Positions 16,322-26,899 of a stretch of 64,000 nt of DNA are shown here, piece by piece. Numbering within the stretch: the stretch's first letter is position 1; every line of letters starts with the position of its first letter. Under the pieces are notes generated by a model. That model had not been told where the DNA came from, did no database searches, and saw only the letters and a list, made by a program, of their open reading frames with translations. The stretch is from the NCBI GenBank assembly GCA_910588555.1, contig CAJUPC010000004.1:1-64000 (forward strand). Reading direction: 5' to 3'. This DNA is from Candidatus Gastranaerophilales bacterium (GTDB taxonomy: Bacteria > Cyanobacteriota > Vampirovibrionia > Gastranaerophilales > Gastranaerophilaceae). The position numbers and the translations under genes were made by a program.

Positions 16322-16759
16322 ATGAAAACATATTCAGCAAAACCTCTTGAAGTAGAAAGAAAATGGTATTTAATTGACGCTGAGGGCGAAGTTCTCGGCA
16401 GATTGGCTACCAGAGTCGCTAATATTCTTAGAGGAAAAAATAAACCTGAATACACTCCTAATGTTGATACAGGCGATTTTGTAATCGTTATCAACGCTGA
16501 AAAAGTTGTTGTATCAGGTAAAAAAGAAACTGATAAAATTTATTACCACCACACAGGATTCCCCGGTGGTTTGAAATCAGCTAGCGTAAAAGAATTACGT
16601 GAAAAAGATGCAAGACTTTTAATTGAAAAAGCAGTTAAAGGTATGTTGCAGCACAATACATTGGGTGATACTCAATTCACAAAATTAAAAGTTTACAACG
16701 GATCAGAACATCCGCATGCAGCACAAAAACCAATCGTGTTGGAAAAGGAGGCTAAATAA
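16322..16759 (+). CDS. rplM: 50S ribosomal protein L13
   Basis: 145 aa. Starts [20 protein letters not shown], with the conserved [26 protein letters not shown] region (about 26-47) and KMLPHN-like segment read here as GMLQHNTLG. An early assembly protein of the large subunit. It overlaps the rpsI ATG by one base (TAATG-type junction), so the two are coupled. Confidence 0.97.
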   Translation: MKTYSAKPLEVERKWYLIDAEGEVLGRLATRVANILRGKNKPEYTPNVDTGDFVIVINAEKVVVSGKKETDKIYYHHTGFPGGLKSASVKELREKDARLLIEKAVKGMLQHNTLGDTQFTKLKVYNGSEHPHAAQKPIVLEKEAK

Positions 16760-17154
16760 TGGCAGATAAAGAAATTATGGCTACAGGACGTAGAAAAACT
16801 TCTATCGCGGTTGTAAAACTTGTAAAAGGTAAAGGCAGAATTTTTGTTAACGGTAAAACTTTGAAAAACTATATCGGAAACAGACCTGCTATCGAAATGT
16901 TAGTTTATAGACCTTTGGTTTTAACTGACAATCAAGAAAAATACGATGTAAAAGTTAAAGCAGTTGGCGGCGGTATCGTTGCTCAATGTGGAGCTATGAG
17001 ACATGGTATTTCAAGAGCATTGGTTAAAGTTAATGAAGAATACAAAAACGTATTACGTTTAGAAGGCTTATTAACTCGTGACCCGCGTGTTAAAGAACGT
17101 AAAAAATACGGTCGCAAACGTGCAAGAAAACGCTTCCAATTCTCAAAAAGATAG
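16759..17154 (+). CDS. rpsI: 30S ribosomal protein S9
   Basis: 131 aa. ATGRRKTSIAVVKLVKGKG at the start and the ending KKYGRKRARKRFQFSKR, the basic tail that contacts P-site tRNA, are diagnostic. Last gene of the operon: a terminator follows within 25 bp. Confidence 0.98.
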   Translation: MADKEIMATGRRKTSIAVVKLVKGKGRIFVNGKTLKNYIGNRPAIEMLVYRPLVLTDNQEKYDVKVKAVGGGIVAQCGAMRHGISRALVKVNEEYKNVLRLEGLLTRDPRVKERKKYGRKRARKRFQFSKR

Positions 17155-17175
17155 TATATACAAATATATATTTCA

Positions 17176-17206
17176 AAGGACGGCAGAAATGCCGTTCTTT
17201 TTTATT
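17176..17206 (+). terminator. rho-independent terminator of the r-protein operon
   Basis: AAAGGACGGCA / TGCCGTTCTTT stem (one G-U pair) with a 3-nt loop, followed by T residues. Confidence 0.85.
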
Positions 17207-17239
17207 ATTTCTGCTATAATAAAATAAAGAGGGAACAAT

Positions 17240-17854
17240 ATGAACAAAGGTTTATTTATAACATTTGAGGGTGCAGATGGCTGCGGTAAAACTACACAGA
17301 TGAGGCTGCTTGCACAATATTTGGAAAAACAAGGGAAAGATGTTTTGATTACACGTGAACCGGGCGGAAAAGGCCTTGGTGAAAAGGTTAGAGAAATTCT
17401 TTTGAATTATGACGGAGAAGTTTCTGACAGATGTGAGTCATTTCTTTTTCTTGCTGACCGTGCACAAAATATTGATATAATTATTAATCCTGCTGTTGAA
17501 CAGGGCAAAATTGTTCTTTGCGACAGGCACACCGATTCAACTGTTGCATATCAGGGGTATGGAAGAGGCCTTGATATTGCTAGGATTAATATGTTGAATA
17601 ATCTTGCTACAAACGGCAGAAAACCTGATTTGACTTTTGTTTTTGATATTGATATCGAAACTTCAATGAAGCGTGTCGGTAGTGATAAAGACCGAATGGA
17701 AAGCGCAGGAAAGGAATTTCATAACCGCGTAAGATATGGTTATCTTGAACTGGCAAAACAAGAACCTGACAGGATTAGAGTTGTTGACGCTGCTAAATCT
17801 ATTGAAGATATTCATCAGAATGTTGTCAAAATTTTTGAGGAATTGACATTCTGA
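17240..17854 (+). CDS. tmk: thymidylate kinase
   Basis: 204 aa. P-loop EGADGCGKTT at residues 10-19, the DR(H/Y) motif as CDRHTDST near 92-99, and the LID region RMESAGKEFH. Phosphorylates dTMP to dTDP. A TATAAT box and the ribosome site GAGGG lie just upstream, so it has its own promoter after the r-protein terminator. Its 3' end overlaps the convergent gene by 40 bp. Confidence 0.96.
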   Translation: MNKGLFITFEGADGCGKTTQMRLLAQYLEKQGKDVLITREPGGKGLGEKVREILLNYDGEVSDRCESFLFLADRAQNIDIIINPAVEQGKIVLCDRHTDSTVAYQGYGRGLDIARINMLNNLATNGRKPDLTFVFDIDIETSMKRVGSDKDRMESAGKEFHNRVRYGYLELAKQEPDRIRVVDAAKSIEDIHQNVVKIFEELTF

Positions 17855-18483
17855 TATGAAGGATGAGATAAAGCATGCGGATTTTTTACAACATCAATAA
17901 CATTGAAGTTTTTGAATGTTGAAACCTGTTTTATATTATCAGGGTTTTTAGTGTTTTCACGTGCAAGTATTGCGCCTACAATTGCCTCAAGTTGTGACAT
18001 AGGCATCATATTTACAGGTAAATCAAGTCCCCATTCCATTTTTAATGCCTGTTGTAAAAATTTGCAATCAGCGGGTGAACGCTCTTTATAGCAGGAATTC
18101 AAATTCAGACTCTGACGTGTCAGGTATAGTTCAAATCTGTTGATTTCAATTCCCTGTTCCATAAGCGAATTAAAATATTCACATCCGCGTGTAGAATATC
18201 TCTGCGTCCAGCTTTCACGGTTTGGAATTAAAGGGTTTGTTGCAACCATTTGGTAAGGCTTACCTAGAATTCTCCATTTGCCGTTAAGCATAGTTCTGTC
18301 CCACACAAGTGATATACAAATTTTTGAATATTTTAAACCTGAATAATTGTCAAAAAAATGTATAACGTCGTTCATCGTGTATAATTTATCAACGAGAATT
18401 AAGTTGTTGTCTTCATCAAGAATAGCAAGACCGCTGTCCATTCCTGATGAGGCGGCTAAAGATAAACCTACATAATAATTCAT
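17815..18483 (-). CDS. unknown protein, DUF429/RNase H-like fold possible
   Basis: 222 aa, no signal peptide. The N-terminus MNYYVGLSLAASSGMDSGLAILDEDN resembles the first strand pair of RNase H-fold proteins of the DUF429 type (G-x-D-x-A...G-x-A), and acidic residues recur at ICISLVWDR and near the C-terminus, but I am not certain of the family. It starts 2 bp after map ends and so is probably co-transcribed with adk-map. The 40-bp 3' overlap with tmk is unusual but both frames look real. Confidence 0.6.
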   Translation of the reverse strand: MNYYVGLSLAASSGMDSGLAILDEDNNLILVDKLYTMNDVIHFFDNYSGLKYSKICISLVWDRTMLNGKWRILGKPYQMVATNPLIPNRESWTQRYSTRGCEYFNSLMEQGIEINRFELYLTRQSLNLNSCYKERSPADCKFLQQALKMEWGLDLPVNMMPMSQLEAIVGAILARENTKNPDNIKQVSTFKNFNVIDVVKNPHALSHPSYQNVNSSKILTTF

Positions 18484-18485
18484 TT

Positions 18486-19238
18486 TTACTCCATTAATTG
18501 TGTAATGATTAAGTTGCCGTCTTCAGTGGCAAGAACAGTATGTTCAAAATGTGCAGATGGTTTGCCGTCTTTTGTGCTTACTGTCCATTCATCGTCAGAA
18601 ACTTCAACTTCATCACAGCCCAAATTTAACATGGGTTCAATTGCAATTGCGGTGTTTGGTTTGATTAATGTATGGTCGCCCACTCTGTAATTAAACAAAA
18701 ACGGGTCTTCATGCATTTCGTGCCCAACGCCGTGACCGCCGTATTGACGAACAATTCCCATTTTTTCACGCTTTGCGACATCTTCAATAGCACCTGAAAT
18801 ATCATCTAAGATATTTCCTGCTCTCATTTTTGCAATACCTGCAAACAAAGCTTCTTCGGTTGTTTTTAAAAGTCTTTGAACTTCAGCCGATACATTGCCT
18901 ACAGGATATGTCCAAGCTCCGTCACCTACCATACCGGCATAAGTTGCGCCGACATCTATGCTTATAATGTCGCCTTCTTTTACTTTAATATTTTCATTTG
19001 GAATTCCGTGTACAACTTGTTCGTTAATTGAAGCACAAATACATCCCGGAAAACCGTGATAACCTAAAAATGTCGGGATAGCGCGTTCTTTTTTGATGAT
19101 TGAATGTGCAATATCGTCCAGTTCTTTTGTGCTGATACCCGGTTCAATAACATCTTTCATTTTTTGATGAACAAGAGCTACAATGTGTCCTGCATGTCGC
19201 ATTCTCTTTATTTCATCACGTGATTTTCTGTTAATCAT
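18486..19238 (-). CDS. map: methionine aminopeptidase, type I
   Basis: 250 aa. Removes the initiator Met from new proteins. The five metal ligands of the family can be placed: Asp in SIDVGATYAGMVGDGAWT (two Asp), His in GGHGVGHEMHEDP, Glu in AIEPMLNLG and Glu in HFEHTVLATEDG. Overlaps adk by 4 bp; adk-map is a common bacterial pair, usually in the secY operon, but here displaced from it. Confidence 0.97.
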   Translation of the reverse strand: MINRKSRDEIKRMRHAGHIVALVHQKMKDVIEPGISTKELDDIAHSIIKKERAIPTFLGYHGFPGCICASINEQVVHGIPNENIKVKEGDIISIDVGATYAGMVGDGAWTYPVGNVSAEVQRLLKTTEEALFAGIAKMRAGNILDDISGAIEDVAKREKMGIVRQYGGHGVGHEMHEDPFLFNYRVGDHTLIKPNTAIAIEPMLNLGCDEVEVSDDEWTVSTKDGKPSAHFEHTVLATEDGNLIITQLME

Positions 19239-19963
19239 TTAATAACCTCTAATAATCGGTTCCAAACTTCATCGATAGTACCATTTGCGTCAATTGATTT
19301 TAGAACACCCATATTTTTATAATAGTCAATTAATGGTGCAGTTTCGCGGTTGTAAGTGTCAAATCTTGATTGAGCGATTTCTCTTGTATCGTCTTTTCTT
19401 TGAGTAAGTTCTCCGCCGCATTTATCACATACGCCTTCATGTTCAGGAGCTTTAAATGCCAAATTATAAATTTCTCCGCATTTTGAGCAAGAACGACGGT
19501 TTACAATTCTTTCGACAAGAATACTTGTATCGATGTCAAAATAAATTGCCATAAATCTAACAGGTGTTGAACCGTTGATTTCATTATTAATTTTAGTCAA
19601 CTGCTCTGCCTGCTCCAAACTTCTCGGGAAACCGTCAAGAATATAGCCATCTTTGCAATCATCTTCGGATAATCTGTTTTTGATAATTCTTGAAACAAGT
19701 TCAACCGGAACAAGGTTACCTTTATCAATAAATTTTTTAGCTTCAATACCTGCAGGAGTTTCCGCTTTAATTTCTGCTCTCAATAAAGAACCTGTATCAA
19801 CATGCGGAAAATTCAAATACTCAGCAAGTTTAGTTGTTTGTGTACCTTTGCCGCAAGCGGGAGGCCCTAAAAATATCAATTCTGTTTTCATATTTTGACT
19901 CTTTTCTTCGTTAATGTAATTATTTACCATATTAACAACATCAATACTTTTTGTTTCATTCAT
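19235..19963 (-). CDS. adk: adenylate kinase with N-terminal extension
   Basis: Catalyses AMP + ATP to 2 ADP. The kinase begins at MKTELIFLGPPACGKGTQTT (P-loop); that Met at 19891 would give 218 aa but has only a weak ribosome site. AGAGGA lies 7 nt before the ATG at 19963, so I prefer the longer form of 242 aa with a 24-residue extension (NETKSIDVVNMVNNYINEEK...). The LID domain has the zinc site C-S-K-C...C-D-K-C. Coupled to map by a 4-bp overlap. Confidence 0.93.
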   Translation of the reverse strand: MNETKSIDVVNMVNNYINEEKSQNMKTELIFLGPPACGKGTQTTKLAEYLNFPHVDTGSLLRAEIKAETPAGIEAKKFIDKGNLVPVELVSRIIKNRLSEDDCKDGYILDGFPRSLEQAEQLTKINNEINGSTPVRFMAIYFDIDTSILVERIVNRRSCSKCGEIYNLAFKAPEHEGVCDKCGGELTQRKDDTREIAQSRFDTYNRETAPLIDYYKNMGVLKSIDANGTIDEVWNRLLEVIK

Positions 19964-20020
19964 TTGCATATCCTCTTATAAAACAATTTTACATCACTCA
20001 AGACAGGAATTCAACAGCAT

Positions 20021-20046
20021 AAAAAAGACCCATTCGGGTCTTTTTT
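20021..20046. terminator. terminator after gyrB
   Basis: AAAAAAGACCC / GGGTCTTTTTT with an ATTC loop, directly after the gyrB stop; symmetric, so able to work on both strands. Confidence 0.9.
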
Positions 20047-22590
<2,544 letters not shown>

Positions 22591-22738
22591 CTATTAGTCT
22601 AATCCCTTGTTAATATTGTATCACAAACACACTTATTTTACTAATTTTTAACAAAACATTACTATTAATCTGTTGGCGGTTTTGGAGAAAATTTTTTAGG
22701 CTTATGCTTTATTTGTAGAATTTATAAGGAGAAATTAT

Positions 22739-23032
22739 ATGTCTAAACATGTATTAAAATCTATCAAAAAAATTATTGAAGAAGCAGGAACTAACAATAT
22801 TACTATTTTTACAGAACATTTAAAAATCGATGGAAATATTTTTATTCCCGAAGGAAAATGTGAAGAATGCCATGATGACTATATAACACTTGAAAATGCT
22901 CTGGCTTGCAGACTTAACGATTACTGCAAATGTGACGGGGATGATTGTCAGTGTAATGATTATGTTTGTTTTAAATATGATTGGTTGAATATTTGTATAG
23001 AGCATATTGTTGCTTATAGTATAGTTCAGTAG
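22739..23032 (+). CDS. unknown small Cys-rich protein
   Basis: 97 aa with ten Cys: C-E-E-C-H near residue 39 and the cluster C-x6-C-K-C-D-G-D-D-C-Q-C-N-D-Y-V-C at about 60-78, a plausible metal site. No signal peptide. Preceded by AAGGAG and closed by a strong terminator, so it is a single-gene unit. No family recognised. Confidence 0.7.
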   Translation: MSKHVLKSIKKIIEEAGTNNITIFTEHLKIDGNIFIPEGKCEECHDDYITLENALACRLNDYCKCDGDDCQCNDYVCFKYDWLNICIEHIVAYSIVQ

Positions 23033-23054
23033 CGGGGTTAAACCCGCTTTTTTA
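23031..23054 (+). terminator. rho-independent terminator
   Basis: AGCGGG-GTTAAA-CCCGCT followed by six T; overlaps the stop codon of the Cys-rich gene. Confidence 0.85.
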
Positions 23055-23167
23055 TTATGAGGAAAAAATATTATGTAAACAAATGTTACAAAATGTGCAA
23101 GTTGTGAAATTAGAGATTTTTAAAATACTTTATATGTGTAAGAGAGTAAAACATAAGGAGAGATGAG

Positions 23168-23494
23168 ATGACTTTTTTAGCGATAGATGCACAAAAGAAT
23201 TTATTTACATTGCAAAAAAGCCAATTGCAATTTGAGCAAACTCTTGTAATGAGCAGAACAAATTACATTACAAAACAAATGGGTATCAGAGCACAAGAGC
23301 TTGATGGTACTGATACGGATCCGGATGAAGATGCAACTTATCTTGCGTTACAGCAAGAAGAGTCTTATCTAGAAACAAGGCAAGACTCGCTGGATTCTCA
23401 GATAAGCTTGATAGAAAATGAAATTTCAAGTTTGAAAAACCTTGTTAATAACAATATTAAATCTTCATGTCAGCTTAACCTAATCGGCGGATAG
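23168..23494 (+). CDS. small coiled-coil protein of unknown function
   Basis: 108 aa, almost entirely helical, with an acidic turn in the middle (DGTDTDPDEDAT) between two heptad-rich helices: a helical hairpin. The N-terminus MTFLAIDAQKNLFTLQKSQLQFEQ is similar in style to the 339-aa protein at 7468. A strong ribosome site (AAGGAGAG) precedes the ATG. Upstream lies the half-site TGTTACAA also seen before the 7468 gene. Its TAG stop is the start of a repeat element. Confidence 0.65.
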   Translation: MTFLAIDAQKNLFTLQKSQLQFEQTLVMSRTNYITKQMGIRAQELDGTDTDPDEDATYLALQQEESYLETRQDSLDSQISLIENEISSLKNLVNNNIKSSCQLNLIGG

Positions 23495-23586
23495 CGCGAG
23501 TGAGCTGAGAGCGGAGGCTTGTCTGCAAATAAATAAAATTTATGCAGCAGACAACCGTAGACCCGTTAAACGCGCACGAGCAAGAC
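23492..23586 (+). repeat. TAG-linked structured repeat element, copy 2
   Basis: Starts with the stop codon of the coiled-coil gene (TAGCGCGAGTGAGCTGAG), then GGCTTGTCTGC...GCAGACAACCGTAGACC with a perfect 8-bp stem TTGTCTGC / GCAGACAA, and ends CCCGTTAAACGCGCACGAGCAAGAC. A hairpin GACTG-ACAA-CAGTC follows. Compared with copy 1 the terminal hairpin changes both arms (AG/CT to TG/CA) and stays paired. Confidence 0.7.
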
Positions 23587-23599
23587 TGACAACAGTCGT

Positions 23600-24430
23600 T
23601 TATTTATGCAGCTCAACCGTATTCAACATCAAAGACGCAATAGTCATCGGGCCAACACCGCCCGGAACAGGTGATATATATGCGGCAGTCTTAGATAAAG
23701 CTTCAAAATCAACGTCGCCGCGGACTTTACCTGACTCATCTCGAAAAATTCCAACATCAACGATAACACAATCAGATTTTATTATATTTTTTTCCCCTAC
23801 TACATTTTTTCCCACTGCTGAAATTATTATATCAGCAGTTTTTATTATGTCTGAAAGATTTTTTGTATGACTGTGGCACATTGTAACTGTCGCATTTCTT
23901 TGTAACAGCATTTGTGCAACTGGTTTGCCAACAAGGTTGGAACGCCCGATTACAACTGCATGTTTGCCCTCAAGTTTAATGTCATATTCATCAAGAAGCA
24001 ATAATATACCTTTTGGAGTACATGGATAGACGTAAGGTTTTTCGCCTGAGAAAAGTTTTCCGCTGTTATATGTTGTAAGTCCGTCCACATCTTTTCCAGG
24101 TGAGATTGCGTCAATAATTTTGAATTTGTCAATATGTTCAGGCAAAGGCAATTGAACCAAAATTGCAGTTATATTTTTATCGTTGTTCAATTCTTGGATT
24201 TTATTCAATAATTCTTCTTCTGTAACGTGAGCGGGATATTCTATTACAATTGAATTAATCCCCAATTTTTCTGCGCATTTTTTCTTGTTGTTTACATAAA
24301 TTCTGCTGGAGGGCTCATCGCCAGCAAGGATTACGGCAAGAGTAGGCTTAACAGGCATGTTATCGAGTTTTGCCTTTAAGTCTTCAAATATTTTATCTCT
24401 CAGTTTTTTGCCATCTAAAATTATTGCCAT
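23600..24430 (-). CDS. folD: methylenetetrahydrofolate dehydrogenase/cyclohydrolase
   Basis: 276 aa bifunctional enzyme interconverting methylene-, methenyl- and formyl-tetrahydrofolate. YVNNKKKCAEKLGI carries the catalytic Lys region, CTPKGILLLL and GRSNLVGKPVAQMLL are the two family signatures (NADP site). Ends PVPGGVGPMTIASLMLNT. It lies 2 bp after the CooC-like gene, last in the apparent unit rplI / MetE-like / CooC-like / folD. Confidence 0.97.
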   Translation of the reverse strand: MAIILDGKKLRDKIFEDLKAKLDNMPVKPTLAVILAGDEPSSRIYVNNKKKCAEKLGINSIVIEYPAHVTEEELLNKIQELNNDKNITAILVQLPLPEHIDKFKIIDAISPGKDVDGLTTYNSGKLFSGEKPYVYPCTPKGILLLLDEYDIKLEGKHAVVIGRSNLVGKPVAQMLLQRNATVTMCHSHTKNLSDIIKTADIIISAVGKNVVGEKNIIKSDCVIVDVGIFRDESGKVRGDVDFEALSKTAAYISPVPGGVGPMTIASLMLNTVELHK

Positions 24431-24432
24431 GT

Positions 24433-25185
24433 TTACTCCCTGTTCTGCGGTAAATTTAATCTGAAATAGAACTGTTTTATTGCTTCTTGAACAACTTTAG
24501 ATTCTTTTTCCATTTTCTTTGTTTCAAGTTCTTTGTCAGTCGGGATTACTCCGAGAACATCCAAATCATAACGCTTTAAAAGTTCATAAACATTCGTTAA
24601 ATCGGAATTTGCTGCATTATTTATAATAACACCTAATTGGTTACCTGCTGCATATTTAGCGCTGAATTCTTCTATACGCTTAGCAAGATGTGCACTTTCA
24701 TCTGTGGGATTTGCTATTATTAATGTTGTATCAATGTCAGTGTCAACAAGCTGATTAAGATATTTCAAATCAAATTCGCAGTCAAAAATTACGATATCAT
24801 ATCTGTCAATAAGTTTTAAAACAGCATCGTTTATTTGTCCCGTAATCGGACATCTGCAGTCTTTTGAACCTACAAACCATGAAACAATAATATCTACATT
24901 TTCATCCAGTGAAACAACAATATCTTCCATTGCCCACTCGACAAATTCCTGTTTTGACATCCCCTCGGGTATACCTGTTTTATATTCGTGTTTGCCGCTT
25001 CTGATACCGTAAATGGTGTTTCTGATATCAAGTCCGAAGCTGTGCCCGAGTTCGCCCGTCAAATCATTATCAAACAAAAGTATTGATTTATCGGGAAAAT
25101 TTTCCTGAAAAATCCTCAAAAATGCTTTTGCAACCGTTGTTTTTCCGCTACCGCTCTTTCCTGTTACAGCTAATTTAAACGACAT
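24433..25185 (-). CDS. CooC/MinD-type P-loop ATPase
   Basis: 250 aa. GKSGSGKTT at residues 9-17 is the deviant Walker A of SIMIBI ATPases, close to CooC, which loads nickel or activates metalloenzymes of C1 metabolism. Switch-like DNDLTGELGHSFG and a CRCPITG motif (two Cys, about residue 114) follow, and NPTDESAHLAKRIEEF contains the base-specificity helix. It overlaps the MetE-like gene by 11 bp. CooC-like proteins also serve corrinoid-protein activators, so a role with the neighbouring methyltransferase-like protein is plausible. Confidence 0.75.
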   Translation of the reverse strand: MSFKLAVTGKSGSGKTTVAKAFLRIFQENFPDKSILLFDNDLTGELGHSFGLDIRNTIYGIRSGKHEYKTGIPEGMSKQEFVEWAMEDIVVSLDENVDIIVSWFVGSKDCRCPITGQINDAVLKLIDRYDIVIFDCEFDLKYLNQLVDTDIDTTLIIANPTDESAHLAKRIEEFSAKYAAGNQLGVIINNAANSDLTNVYELLKRYDLDVLGVIPTDKELETKKMEKESKVVQEAIKQFYFRLNLPQNRE

Positions 25186-26239
25186 GATACCTTTCTTTTA
25201 GTTTATCTGATAACTGTTTGGTTAAATTCATAGCTTTTTCTGCAAGCTCTTTGCTCAGTGAACCCGCTCCGCAAGAAGGGGTTATGAGCGAATTTTCTAT
25301 AATAATTTTCTCATTAATTCCTTTTTTGGTCAAATAGTTTACAGCATTTTCAAAAACTTGAACAGCTTTTTCCAAATCAAGTTTTTCCAATTCGTTTGTA
25401 TCCAGGGTTGGAATTACTCCCCACGCAATTTTTCCGCCTGTTTCAAGGTGTTTTTTGATATGTTCGCTGAAAGTGCTTAAGTTTTCGGCATAAGAATATG
25501 CGTCAAGATTTATGATATTTACACCGGCTTTTATCGGGACTCTCCAATCACATTTTCCACAACAGTGTATGGCACTCAAACCGCCATTTGTTTTAATTAT
25601 ATCTGAAACGGATTTAATCATTTCAATTACATCTTCCTGTGAAATAGTTATAAATGCGGAAGTTCCGAGTTGTGAAATTGAAGGTTCGTCAATGAAAATA
25701 ATCGGAGTTGTATCGGAATTTGCCTCTTTTATTTGTTTAATCTGCCACAGAGCTTTGAGTGACAATGTTTTTACGATAATTTCTCTTAAGGTTTCATCGT
25801 AAAACGCGCATTTGCCGTTTTTATCTACAAGTGTTGTTGATAGTGTAAAAGGCCCTGTTACTTGTCCTTTGGCAAAATATGGTTTTGTGTCTTTTATAAA
25901 TTGAATGTAATTTGGAAATGATAAGGAAGTGTTTATTGAATATTTTTCTATTATGCTGCTGTCATTTCCGATTTCTTCGTAATCGGCAAAAAATTGTTCA
26001 ATATCTTCAAAAAATTCGTCGCACTCTGTATCTAAATAATCTTTATCAGAAAAAAACGAAGGCATGTTTCCCAAAAATTGGAGTATCATGTCTTCGTTTT
26101 TATTTATTTTTGCTAACTGTGGCCAAAACGGAATTCTGTTAAAATTTGTTTTAACGATTTCCATTGCTTCTTCCAAATTGTTATGAGGCAGAGAGCCTAT
26201 AGCCATGCATTCAAGTGTCAATTCGGAAGTTTGGCTCAT
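25175..26239 (-). CDS. MetE/uroporphyrinogen decarboxylase-fold methyltransferase
   Basis: 354 aa from the ATG at 26239, which follows AGGTGA; a TTG one codon earlier is less likely. Corresponds to the C-terminal catalytic barrel of MetE only. Zinc-ligand-like residues: H-C-C-G near residue 226 (His-x-Cys) and Cys in TPSCGAGSLS near 324; FIDEPSISQLG and GQVTGPFTLS are typical of the fold. Stand-alone 'core' MetE proteins can take the methyl group from a corrinoid protein to homocysteine; some relatives act in other methyl transfers. It sits between rplI and the CooC-like and folD genes, which links it to C1/folate metabolism by context. Confidence 0.75.
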   Translation of the reverse strand: MSQTSELTLECMAIGSLPHNNLEEAMEIVKTNFNRIPFWPQLAKINKNEDMILQFLGNMPSFFSDKDYLDTECDEFFEDIEQFFADYEEIGNDSSIIEKYSINTSLSFPNYIQFIKDTKPYFAKGQVTGPFTLSTTLVDKNGKCAFYDETLREIIVKTLSLKALWQIKQIKEANSDTTPIIFIDEPSISQLGTSAFITISQEDVIEMIKSVSDIIKTNGGLSAIHCCGKCDWRVPIKAGVNIINLDAYSYAENLSTFSEHIKKHLETGGKIAWGVIPTLDTNELEKLDLEKAVQVFENAVNYLTKKGINEKIIIENSLITPSCGAGSLSKELAEKAMNLTKQLSDKLKERYHVV

Positions 26240-26246
26240 CAATCAC

Positions 26247-26747
26247 CTATTCTTCTGTTGCTTCTTCTTCAACTTCTTCAACAGCTTCTTTCAAAACTTC
26301 AGAAGCAGTAACAACAATAGCCAATTCGCATTTAACTTTAGAAGTCAATTTGATTAACATTGTGTATTCGCCTACTTTGTTGATAGGTGCGTTAAGAGAA
26401 ACATTTTTTCTGTCAACTTCAATACCTGATTTAGCTTGAAGTTCTTCAGCTAATTTTTTAGTAGTAATTGTACCGAACAATTTACCTGATTCACCTGCTT
26501 TTGCAGAAAGTTCAAGTTTTCCGAATTCTTCGATTTTCTTAGCTGTTTCCAAAGCTTCAGCGTGTAATTTTTCTTGTTTAGCTTTAATTCTTGCCAAATT
26601 CTTTTCTCTGTTTTCCAAAGCGCCTTTAGTAGCTGCTTCTGCAACAGATTGAGGTAGCAAGAAGTTTCTTGCGTAACCGTCTTTTACAGTAACGATGTCA
26701 CCTGCTTCACCGAGGTTTTGTACGTCTTTTTTTAATATAACCTGCAT
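26247..26747 (-). CDS. rplI: 50S ribosomal protein L9
   Basis: 166 aa. MQVILKKDVQNLGEAGDIVTVKDGYARNFLLP is the diagnostic N-terminal domain, followed by the long connecting helix and a C-terminal domain; the tail is acidic (EEVEEEATEE), an addition to the common 148-150 aa form. Followed after 7 bp by the MetE-like gene, an unusual partner. Confidence 0.97.
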   Translation of the reverse strand: MQVILKKDVQNLGEAGDIVTVKDGYARNFLLPQSVAEAATKGALENREKNLARIKAKQEKLHAEALETAKKIEEFGKLELSAKAGESGKLFGTITTKKLAEELQAKSGIEVDRKNVSLNAPINKVGEYTMLIKLTSKVKCELAIVVTASEVLKEAVEEVEEEATEE

Positions 26748-26841
26748 TTTAATTCTCCTTTGCTATTTATAATGCTATAGATTTAGCCTACTACAAACAT
26801 AAATTAATGTCGAGTATTTTTTTAGTAATGTAAAGCGGGTC

Positions 26842-26869
26842 TTGAAAATTTTGCAAAATAGTTTATAAT
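26842..26869 (+). promoter_or_regulatory. pilin-family promoter, copy 2
   Basis: TTGAAA, 16-nt spacer, TATAAT (26864-26869), then GAAAGGAG before the ATG at 26900. Near-identical to copies at 10562, 33651 and 61562. Confidence 0.8.
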
Positions 26870-26899
26870 AAAAAAGTAAAGCGAAAGGAGCTAAAAGAG

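Noticed and set aside
24433..25185. CooC-like protein as ParA/MinD partition ATPase
   Set aside because: No ParB, MinC or MinE partner; the CRCP motif and folate/MetE neighbours fit metal-enzyme activation better.
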